From Wyeomyia smithii (lineage: Eukaryota; Arthropoda; Insecta; Diptera; Culicidae), in contig NC_073694.1 of assembly GCF_029784165.1 (NCBI RefSeq), positions 167,800,118 to 167,864,117 of the forward strand: a stretch of DNA of 64,000 nucleotides. The letters are read 5' to 3'. This document shows, piece by piece, positions 55,425 through 64,000 of this stretch. The notes below the pieces were generated by a model. The model did no database searches. It saw nothing but the letters and a program-made list of their open reading frames with translations, and had not been told where the DNA came from. Numbering within the stretch: position 1 is the first letter of the stretch; the number at the start of each line of letters is the position of its first letter. The position numbers and the translations under genes are program-made.

Positions 55425-58145
55425 TAGGCTGTCCCAAAAAAAAATCGATGTTGAAAAAGTCAAGGTGCTCAGCCTCAAATTGAAAGATAATGTTATTTAT
55501 AGCTTTCGACTTTCTAAAAGGTCGTTTTCAGGTTGCCCAAACGTGATTTATGAAAAAATGACTTTTTCAAGCTACAAAACCACTCTTTTGCACTTTTTTC
55601 AAATATGTTCGATTCCTAAATTTTTCCATATATTTTTTTATTTTTGTGGGGTTGTTTTTGAATATTTTGCATGGTTTGGTTCAGCATTGCATTCAATTAT
55701 TTGACTCACAGAGCCCATTGAACATCACAAAAAAGTGAATTTTCCTTATAATTTTCAGATAAAACCCTTCAAAACACATATAAAATTTATTTTTTTGATC
55801 AAGAACTGAAATTTTTACTGCAAAGCGGAATTCAAGACGAAAATTTACATGAAAAAAGATCCTTGATATCTTATCGGGGGACTGAGATATCGGCGTTTTT
55901 ACATGTGATGGAAAACTATGCATTTTGTCAAAAATGCCACTAAAGTTCAATATCTCCATTGCACAGTGTTTTATTTTGCCGTTTGTGCGTATAATTTCCT
56001 AAATAGTGATTCAAATGTTGATTATAGCCATGAAGTATGTTCGGAGAAGTTTCAGGATATTAAAAAATGCATCTTTTAATGTAGAAAGAAGGGTGATCAA
56101 TCCACCAACAAGTGAGATAAAAAAATTACTTTTTAATCAAAATAAGATAAACGCAAGGTGTCTTCGACAAAGTTTTAGGTTATCTGAAAACAAGAAACTT
56201 TATCGAAGACATCATGTTTCTATCTCTTACATATTACGAGCAACATTGAGTTTTCTATTAGAAGGTACGAAAAATCATAATTTTTGTTTTAACTTTTTTC
56301 GAAGATTTTTCCAAATTTTGAAACCTTCTGCTAAGTTATCAGCCATCCAAAAATGCATTTGTTTTCTGTACATTGTTATTTTTTATCTCCCAAAATGAAA
56401 CAGTTATTTAACATATTTGTTAAAATGCTTAGTTTTCCATCACATAGAAAAATGCCAATATCTCTGCTCCTCGATAAGATATCAAGTATCTTTTTCCATG
56501 TAAATTTTCGTGGTAAATCCCGCTTTGCAGTTAAAACCTCCGTTCTTGTATGAAATTTTTTTTCATATGTGTTCTAAGGGCATCTTCAGCGGTGGTCTAT
56601 TTTTGAAACAAATTTATACTAGATTTACACCAGCGAAACCTAAATAGAACCAGCTAATATAGACCAATTTTTCGTTCTCCGCACCGGTGTTGTATATCTT
56701 GTTGTTTTAAACCGCTGACATCTGTCACACTGTCAATACCCCATGCTATCAGTTAATGAGACTTATTATAATAAAAAACACTCAATATTTAACAAACGGA
56801 AATTCGATAATTTTTACGCACATTAAACAATTACTTTGGCAAGACACTTTATATCCACAAAACTCTATGGATTTGACGGTTTGACCCGAGCGTCAATGAC
56901 ATTTCTCAGGATGGATTGGTATGATCTAAAATTTCTGCTACAAGTAGGGTTTCGGAGGATAGCGAAAAATATTTGATCGCGTAGATGTTCATCTTCCGTT
57001 TTCGTCTCATCAATCTTTTAAAATCTTGCAGTTCTTCAAACTTGGTTTGGGTTTTGAGGATGTTGGGTGGCATTGCGCAGCTCGATTCGAGTGATTTTCG
57101 CTATTTTCGAGTAGGTCACATACTGCCAGTTATGCTTCAAGCTTTTCTAACCGGCTCATCTAACCCGCAAAGTCGAAAAATACGAAAAACGAAACATAAC
57201 ATAATAACATAACGCCCCCCAGCGATCATTTAGTTTTGTTCGAGTTGCTCGAAACGAAATGCGCAATGTCACCCCAGCATTTTGAACGTTTTGAGTTCAG
57301 TGTCTTCTAGCAACATTTTTCTGCCTCTTTAGTTCTCCTCTAGTCCCAATACAATTAAGGCGACGGTTATGGTCTTTCAAAACTCCCCCTTTTGCTGGTC
57401 GGTTTCCTTGATGCCAAAAACGACAAACCTGGTCATATTCTGCTTCAGAAAAGCCACAAAAATGAATTGTGAGTTGTCATAAAAAATCTTTGTTTTCTTT
57501 ATTCCCCAACACTCGCAAAACGCTTATATGGAAATAGCCAAAAATGAGGCATTCAATTGAAATATGACATTTTACCCACCTATTGGCAGCGTACAAAGGG
57601 TTTTAGAACGATCTATTTCTTGTTCCAAAAAGTGACAAAAATAGACCAAAACGTATACCAGTTTCAAATTTTTTCAATTTAGATCTGGTAAAAAACAAAA
57701 TTTACACCACCGGTGCAGCAATGAATTTAAGTTTGTTCCAAAAAATAGAACAAAACAACGATTTGGACCACCGCTGAAGATGCCCTAAGGGTTTTATCTA
57801 AAAATTTTGGGAAAAAACTTATTTTTTTTGCGATCTTTAATGGGCTCTGTGAGTTTAATAACTGAATGCAATGCTGAACCAAACCATGCAATGTATTCAA
57901 AAATGACCTCACAAAAATAAAAAAATATGCGAAAAAATATAGGAATCGAAAAGAATTGTAAAAAGTGCAGAAAATTGATTTTTCAGCCTAAAAAAGTCAT
58001 TTTTTCATAAATCACGTTTGGGCAACCTGTTAGCAATTTTTTATAAAGTCGAAATGTTCTACAAAAATGCTATAAATAACATTATGTTTCATTTTAGGGC
58101 TGAGCACCTTGACTTTTTCAACATCGATTTTTTTGGGACACCCTA
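55425..58145. mobile_element. hAT-type element with about 550-bp inverted arms, split by a nested insertion
   Basis: Termini TAGGCTGTCCCAAAAAAAAATCGATG and its inverted partner ending TTTTTTTGGGACACCCTA are bounded by CTCTGCAC on both sides (55417-55424 and 58146-58153), an exact 8-bp duplication. The arms are long: 55425 to about 55975 matches the inverted sequence from about 56395 to 58145 once the insertion at 56578-57785 is removed. For example, TTTTCCATCACAT...GATAAGATATCAAG is present in both arms. The spacer is about 0.4 kb. There is no transposase, so this is a non-autonomous foldback-like hAT element of about 1.5 kb before insertion. Confidence 0.85.
56578..57785. mobile_element. PIF/Harbinger-type element nested in the hAT element
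   Basis: Perfect inverted ends GGGCATCTTCAGCGGTGGTC and GACCACCGCTGAAGATGCCC bound a 1.2-kb element flanked by TAA on both sides (56575-56577 and 57786-57788). A 3-bp TWA duplication and this terminus type indicate Harbinger. It is inserted in the right arm of the hAT element; removing it restores the match to the left arm (TATGTGTTYTRAAGGGTTTTATC). No transposase frame is present. Confidence 0.85.
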
Positions 58146-58325
58146 CTCTGCACACATCTGACTCAGAAAACTGAGGGAATGAATAAAAGCAGTGCCAAAA
58201 TACGTACGCCTGTTTCTCCCTCTATAATCCCATTTGTGTGCAAATATCATATTCCAATTTCCTAAACTTATCATGCGATTGCACACACACAAACATATAC
58301 TCGCGTTTTTCATAAATTCTACATA

Positions 58326-58672
58326 CACTAAGGTCGTTTTTTTACGCGGTTTTGTTTTTTACGCGGTTTTTTTTACGCGGATTCCGGAAATTACGCGGTT
58401 TTTTTTACGCGGATTCCGGTATTTACGCGGTATTTTTTTTTGCCCGGATTTCGGTTCTCCTTCACTCGGAAAGCAAAATTAACGATGGTTTTTTTACGCG
58501 AATTCCGGAATTTACGCGGAGTTTTTTAACGCGGATTCCGGAATTTACGCGGTTTTTTTTTACGCTGATTCCGGAGTTTACGCGGTTTTTTTATGCGGAT
58601 TCCGGAATTTACGCGGTTTCTTTTTACGCGGCACGTTTCCCCCGCGTAAAAAGCGACTTTAGTGTAATTAAA
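58326..58672. repeat. CCGCGTAA tandem repeat element, copy 3 with both ends
   Basis: The left end ACACTAAGGTCGTTTTTTTACG and right end CGTAAAAAGCGACTTTAGTGT are inverted partners, with TA at each outer edge. The interior is about ten units alternating TTTACGCGG and GATTCCGGAATTTACGCGG. The restriction-like palindrome TTCCGGAA recurs in most units. It is the longest of three copies and the only one with both termini intact. Confidence 0.75.
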
Positions 58673-59433
58673 TTTATGCATGCCTTTGTGGAGAAATGCA
58701 AAACTCATACTTCTGAGTCACGTTCAGAGTGTATCACATTGTCACGTCTTGTTTGAATTTTTAACCTGTAAGTTACGAGGTTCGTTACTAAAAAATAAAT
58801 AATCTAACAACCACAATTGAAGATCTAGTTCCGTGCTGGTAATCCAATCATTTCAGAGAAAGCTGTAAATAAAAAGGGATGTGTTCTGTGCGTACGAAAT
58901 CTGATGACTTCCCGTTGTTGTGCGACCTATTCACGCAAATCGACTCGTACGCGAGTCTGACGCGATTTACCGCAAATCTTCGATACATAAATCTTCTCCG
59001 TCAACCTTTTGCTCTAAACCTTGAACACTGTATGTACTTAATTGTCACCCCTGGTGCAGTCCCCTACACCTTTACCCTTCGGCATCCTAGGCAGACCGAA
59101 TGGACGTTTGTAGATAAATATTGACAGGAAATCACCAAGTGTGGCCCTGGGTTGGGTGTTTAGGTTCATCACTAGCGTCATATTACGGCGCTAATCACCA
59201 CTATAACAGATGTTTAATTTAATATTGCATTTACTTGTGGTGTGGTTGCTCGTGCCACCAACAGCAAAATTAATTTTATGATTGTTCAGGCGTATTCCTG
59301 TCGAGTCAGCTTTTAGTTGATAAATTATGTAGTTTCTATCAGAAACGTAAATTTAGTACAATTGTTTGATGTTTTGGTAACATCAGTTTAAAATCATCAG
59401 AATTTAATTTAGAAACGTTAAAACGACATATAA
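58673..59433. other. Intergenic, no supported feature
   Basis: The frame at 58879-59124 has no recognisable domain. No terminal repeats were seen. Confidence 0.35.
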
Positions 59434-59964
59434 GATGATTGGTTCCTTGTTGGGAGTATTTTAATGGCTGATAGACGGCCATGTTTGATGAAAAAAATTC
59501 TAGTATATTCCCCAATGTTAATCTTCTCGGAATTATTCAACTTTAAGGTTTTGTGGATATTCATCCATAAAGTGGCTCTAAATTTAGGTGTATACCATTT
59601 AGATCAATTCTACTGGTTTCATTTGAAAACTGAGGAAATTTTCTATTAGACACAGCTTTTAAACGTCTAAATGTAGAAAAAAATTGGAATTTTGCTTCCA
59701 AAATGTCATTTTTTACATTTTTTTTAGACCATTCAAAGCTGTATCCTGTAGAAATTTTTTTTAGCTTTCAAATAAAACAAGTAGAATTGCTCTAAATGGT
59801 ATACACCTAATGGTAGAGCTACGTTATGGAAGAATATCCGAGAAATTTTAAATTTGAATAACTCCAAGTATGTACATTAACGTTAGGGCATATGCGTGGA
59901 AGAGTTTTTTCATTAAATGTGGTCCTCCATTAGCCGCTGAAATACTCAACAAGGAATCAATCAC
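59434..59964. repeat. Foldback element, about 0.53 kb
   Basis: An imperfect inverted repeat spans nearly the whole segment, centred near 59700. Matching blocks include GATTGGTTCCTTGTTGGGAGTATT with AATACTCAACAAGGAATCAATC, and AGGTGTATACCATTTAGA with CTAAATGGTATACACCTA. No coding capacity; the superfamily is not clear. Confidence 0.75.
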
Positions 59965-61470
59965 CCTGTAAATAGTAAGATAAAAACCTGTCAAATGTTA
60001 GCTATAAAGTTAACTTGTTTACTCATTGAACATGAACATAAGGCAATGCAAAAAATAAAAATAAAAAAACGTTGTAACTAACCTCCTGCTATTTCTTAGC
60101 AACGTTCCAAAATGTGCACTCGAAAACTACAAACCTTCGCGAACAGAATAGCTTCAGCCTCGATCACTTTCTTCGTTCGCACTAGTTTATTTGGCTTCCT
60201 TCACCGCCTAGCGATCAAACGTTCAAGGATATCCAAAATATTCGTATATAGAACAACTTACGCAATGATCAACACCCCGATCACTGTTCGAGGCTTGGTT
60301 TATTCGAAAACTAGACGATCTACCGGTGTGAACTTCAAGCGCAAGACTGATTTGCGACCGCAAGCGTTGGCGCTTGACAACCTCTGGTCACTAAAAGCAG
60401 GCGTATAGTCGGACTAACTAGTTTTTTTCCTTATTGTTATGTTTCCACTAATAGCACTTCGGTGGAATATACTGAGAACTGAACATGTGCTTGCGTGCCT
60501 AGATGCCAACGGGTGAAATGCTATCCAACTTGTCATCGTTGAAGCTCAACTGTTCAACTTACATAGTACACTGAAATAGCTTTTCCACGGATTTTTCAAT
60601 TTACCATCTTTTCGTGCATTTCGGAATTAATCGGATTTATTACAGAAGTCGAGTCGATTCGACTTACCCATGTATTTCAAATGTGACGAGTTGCTCGTCG
60701 AAGCTTTTGTAATACGGCCCAATACAATTTTTTATGCGCCACGTACTGCCCGCGTAATAAACAACTCCAGTGTATTAGTTTTAGTAGTGTATTCCTTGCA
60801 TTGCTGCAACCATATACACCGATCTTACAGTTAATTTTAAAATAACACCTGATCTTCTGATTTAAAATCATTCACCCGAATAATCTGCAAAACCGATTTG
60901 ATAATCTGACCTTGAGAGCATGAGAAATCAAGTTTAAGTGCGAGTTATTGTTGAGAGAGACTGTTCTTTGGTGCTGAGGAACGGGTTTCCATCCGAAGCT
61001 AGATTTTCATCTTAATTTATTTTACTTGGTTAACAAAACAATTCTCATTAAATATTTTTCTACATGTTTTAGAGATGAAGAATGGTGTAAAAAAAATTCA
61101 ATCTAACCAGTGACTTGCTTCTTACATCACCTGTGGAACATGCCATTTCGAATCTAGAATAAACTCTAATATTGATTCATTTTTATAAAACTGATTCGAT
61201 TGTTAATGTTTTTAGCTGAGTGACAATGTTCAAGATGTTGAAACATGTGTACAAGGTTTCATGCATAGAAATTCCTTTTGAATACATCTTGCGATAAAAG
61301 AAAATTTGTCTTCTGTGTAAAATTTATATTTTGAGTGTTTCATAGAAATATTTTTTATTTAATATTTTTTGCGAGCCAGGCAAATCGGTCTTTGCGACTT
61401 GGTGTTCATTTGAACTTTGAAAACAATTACTACGGCTCAGATAATACACTTGAACTCTTATTTATGTTGA
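59965..61470. other. Intergenic, no supported feature
   Basis: A basic 98-codon frame (60112-60408) begins after CCAAAATG but shows no family match, signal peptide or repeat, so it is not called. The rest is AT-rich. Confidence 0.35.
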
Positions 61471-62722
61471 GGGGTAATATCCACCAACAAAAAAATTTTT
61501 TGCCGTTTTTTTATTGGCCTAAATCATGCTAAAACTAACATAGAATCTACATAAAATCTACATCGCCCAAGCACATATTTAAGCTCAAAATTTGTTTAAA
61601 TCAATTTTTACCGAACAACTTTTATGCTTCAAAATAACATTTCTCGTTTAATTTGGCGATGCTCGGCTTTGTAAACTAGTAGAAGTTACCTATGATCGAT
61701 ATCGTGTTTCAAATTTAAAGTATAGTGGTCGCTGCATCAAGTTTCGACCGTTACAGCGTCTCTACAGCTCACAATTTCCCTTTGTTTAGTCGATCAGCCG
61801 TTCTCGTTGTGTACGTTCTCTGTTTAAGTTTTTCTTTACTTTTCAACTGTGAGTCATATTCAAAAGTACTCAAATATGAGTGACAAGGTGTGCAGTGACC
61901 ACAAAGGCAGTAAAAGAAGAAGTACCAGAACAACCCGGAGTAAAATTAGTAACCGACATCCGCTATGCATTCAAAGGCGATTCGGAGTACGTTGGTGCTT
62001 CGGCGAAAAAATTAAAAACTTTTGATTTAAACCGTGATCGCGATATGGATAGGGATTTCGGCTACTGTTTCATGTATTTATCGCTGTATTTACTGCCCTT
62101 TCTGAATTAGGAGTGTGTAAAAAATGTAATAGTGATGTGCGGTTTTCACAGTCGAGCAAGCGTGGACTAGGCTTCAAGATTCTTGTGTCTTGTTCGAACT
62201 GCGGTGATGCCGATATTTTTAACTGTCCTCTAATACATAATCATGCTCTTGGGTTAACCGTTGGACCGAACATGTACGAGTTTTGCGTGGGATCGGACGC
62301 CAACCGCGTCAAAATCGCTGAGCATTGCATGTCCGATATCGCGAAAGAGTCTAGGCGCAGCCTTACATCAGACAAAAAAAAAGAAGAAGAGGCAAACAAG
62401 GCCCAGAAAGGACAACTTTAGGACGCAGGGATAGCTGACTGATGGTAAAAAAATATTGGGGGCTTTGAAACTTTAAACGCGTTTTTCTCAAAACCATGTT
62501 TTCAAAATCGGCGAGCAGTAGAACTGAAAAAGTTTACATCCGATTGACTCGAAAGTTTTACTGTAGCTTCTTCATTAGATTATCTAGTGAGGTACACACG
62601 ATTTTAGCGATTAATTAACAACAACAAAAGTTATAAACAATTTAAGTCGATTTTTTTTTGTCGAAAAAGAATTTTTGTCCTTGAAAAAGCCTTGTTTTTG
62701 AGCATTTGGTGGATATTACCCC
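61471..62722 (+). mobile_element. Mutator-like DNA element relic
   Basis: Perfect 17-bp inverted ends GGGGTAATATCCACCAA (61471-61487) and TTGGTGGATATTACCCC (62706-62722) enclose a 1.25-kb element with a broken gene resembling the N-terminal part of arthropod Mutator-like transposases. Flanks TTGA (left) and TTAA (right) do not form a clean duplication. Most of the transposase is missing. Confidence 0.7.
61880..62421 (+). pseudogene. Mutator-like transposase N-terminal fragment, frameshifted
   Basis: The first frame gives SEYVGASAKKLKTFDL and FGYCFM. A frame change near 62070 leads to FIAVFTALSELGVCKKCNS, then VRFSQSSKRGLGFKILVSCSNCG with two CxxC pairs. This SSKRGLGFK zinc-binding block is typical of a Mutator-like transposase family widespread in arthropods. 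After about 62225 resemblance fades, and the frame ends in a lysine-rich tail. Inactive. Confidence 0.65.
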
Positions 62723-63310
62723 TTAATGAAAGAGAGTGACAAAAAAGATTTTAAATAGTTTTCGATTAGCTTGCGCAGTTGTACTAGATTCACCCAAAAT
62801 TCGTCTGCTTTCTCGTAGAACATTTTTAAATGCTCGTTCGAAGGTTCGACGTACTACAAATATCTCAAATATCATTGCTGTAATATTAACAGTTTGGAAG
62901 TAAAAATACTGATTCATTGCGATGATTGAAATATGTTAGGATCAAAGGCAAAATGACGACGTAAAGATTTTGTTATCATCACCGAGTTTTAGCCTAAGAT
63001 GCGTGTTCTCTTGGTACGCCAGGTATATGAATTTTCAATTTCTAAAGCATAGACAATTGTATACACCTAACGTTGACTGCGAGTTTATTTTAATTCGTCG
63101 AAAATGGAGTTCAATTTTTGTAAGAATTAAAAAACTCATTTCAATTATCTGAATATTACCGAAAGCAATCGACTGATTTATTTGTTTATTAATATTAACG
63201 AACTTTTAACAATAGTTGGTCTTTCGCTTCGATTTTTTTATAAAAAAAAATGGAGAAACAAAATTTAAGTACCGTAATGTTATTTTTTTATATTCTGCCA
63301 GAACAACAGA
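62723..63310. other. Intergenic, no supported feature
   Basis: AT-rich. Two TTTATT hexamers at 63312-63317 and 63321-63326 are AATAAA signals on the minus strand for the SUMF1 gene. Confidence 0.4.
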
Positions 63311-63407
63311 CTTTATTAGGTTTATTGAAAACAATCTATATAAAATCAATGTTTAACAATATTCTCTACCTAAACTGGTTATAAATAGGAAATACTCCGA
63401 TAAGCAG

Positions 63408-64000
63408 TCACTCTGCATCCGCAGCGCAGCGGAAGCCCAAATTTCCCGCCGAGCTGTCCTCCGTGTTTTGCGATCTTGCCGCGCAGCGGTATCGGTAACA
63501 GTACGATTCATGGCACAGATATGAGCCTCCTTTTTTCACCCGATTGGGAGGTTTCGTGTTATCCCGTTCATCCCACAGATCTGCTGTCCACTCCCAAACG
63601 TTGCCTACGATGTTGTACAAATTGAACACGTTCTGGGGGTACTGATCGATAGGGCACGTGCCGTCGTAACCATCATCAGCCAAATTACGCTCAGGGAATT
63701 CGCCCTGCCAAATGTTCATGTAATATTCACCTTTGGGTAGCAGTTTGTTACCCCAAGGAAACAGTTTACGCTTCCGTCCTCCGCGACAGGAGACTTCCCA
63801 TTCGGTTTCTGTTGGAAGGCGCTTTCCTTGCCATTTGCAGAAGGCTACTGCATCGTTCCAGGACACGTGAACCACCGGGTGATTGAGACGATTCCCGATG
63901 CCTTTCTGCATATCTCCTTCGGGGAAACGCCAGTTTGCACCCTTAACCTTGTACCACCACGGAGCAGCAGCAACACGATAGTCATGATATTCACGTCTGG
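63408..64000 (-). CDS. SUMF1: Formylglycine-generating enzyme (sulfatase-modifying factor 1), C-terminal part
   Basis: The frame is open from the window end to the stop at 63408, so the N-terminus and upstream exons lie beyond 64000. The visible 197 residues start RREYHDYRVAAAPWWYKVKG and include VVHVSWNDAVAFCKWQGKRLPTE, LYNIVGNVWEWTADLWD and the active site GGSYLCHESYCYRYRCAARSQN. The two cysteines of CHESYC correspond to the catalytic pair of FGE, and the family ending NLGFRCAAD is complete. The enzyme oxidises a cysteine of newly made sulfatases to formylglycine in the ER. The loss of all sulfatase activity without it makes this a single essential gene in most animals. Poly(A) signals lie at about 63312-63326. 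Confidence 0.95.
   Translation of the reverse strand, partial: RREYHDYRVAAAPWWYKVKGANWRFPEGDMQKGIGNRLNHPVVHVSWNDAVAFCKWQGKRLPTETEWEVSCRGGRKRKLFPWGNKLLPKGEYYMNIWQGEFPERNLADDGYDGTCPIDQYPQNVFNLYNIVGNVWEWTADLWDERDNTKPPNRVKKGGSYLCHESYCYRYRCAARSQNTEDSSAGNLGFRCAADAE

Noticed and set aside
55693..56553. Two similar peptides (FPSHVKTPISQSPDKISRIFFHVNF and its relative at 56353-56553)
   Set aside because: They are the two inverted arms of the hAT-type element read on opposite strands; similarity reflects the inverted repeat, not a gene pair.
58326..58672. CRISPR-like array because of regularly spaced repeats
   Set aside because: Repeats are contiguous degenerate units without unique spacers, and the genome is eukaryotic.
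58352..58756. 134-codon frame with repeated FTRFFLRGF-like peptides
   Set aside because: Translation of the tandem ACGCGG/TTCCGGAA repeat, not a protein.
60112..60408. 98-codon basic frame with an ATG
   Set aside because: No domain, signal peptide, promoter or neighbouring exon; length is within chance expectation for this amount of sequence.

Overview
This is nuclear DNA from a dipteran and almost certainly a mosquito, probably a culicine. Genes are split by many 55-66 nt introns with GT-AG ends. The repeats include families known from mosquitoes: a Juan-type Jockey retrotransposon, DD37E mariners of the ITmD37E type, a tRNA-derived SINE, hAT, Harbinger and Mutator-like elements, and RTE-, CR1- and I-type remnants. 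The species cannot be fixed from sequence alone.

Layout. 1-4.8 kb: two inverted copies of an I-clade reverse transcriptase/RNase H fragment around a 5'-truncated CR1-like element. 6.8-11.3 kb: a four-exon chitin-binding cuticle-type gene with a long Q/T/P-rich tail. 11.5-13.8 kb: a degenerate repeat. 14.8-25.2 kb: a compact gene block with an unrecognised small secreted protein (+), PIG-S (-), an OGFOD1/sudestada1-type prolyl hydroxylase (-) and a calcineurin-B homologous protein (+). 26.1-31.5 kb: Sec23 (-) and MED27 (+) face away from each other, with a hAT MITE carrying a perfect 8-bp duplication between them. 32-47.1 kb: a dense transposon region, including a peculiar repeated unit (39.76-47.07 kb). 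47.2-48.3 kb: a CRAL-TRIO lipid-transfer protein (-). 49.7-58.7 kb: a TA-flanked MITE, a Juan insertion with target-site duplication, a SINE ending in a long TA tract, and a hAT-type long-inverted-repeat element carrying a nested Harbinger-type insertion. 59.4-62.7 kb: a foldback element and a Mutator-like relic. 63.4 kb to the window end: the C-terminal part of the formylglycine-generating enzyme SUMF1 (-).

The host genes are housekeeping genes of unrelated pathways (GPI anchoring, ribosomal protein hydroxylation, COPII coat, Mediator, sulfatase activation). They do not form a functional cluster.

The least ordinary part is 39.76-47.07 kb. Related units repeat a promoter-like block (ATTGG, then CTATATAAGAG) followed by small hairpins with the architecture of a histone mRNA 3' end (6-bp stem, 4-nt loop, purine-rich motif about 15 nt downstream). 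The hairpin stems show paired base changes between copies. The same region holds long near-perfect inverted repeats. No histone or other credible protein is encoded there, so I read it as a candidate family of non-coding, possibly histone-type-processed or hairpin-forming transcripts. That reading is inference.
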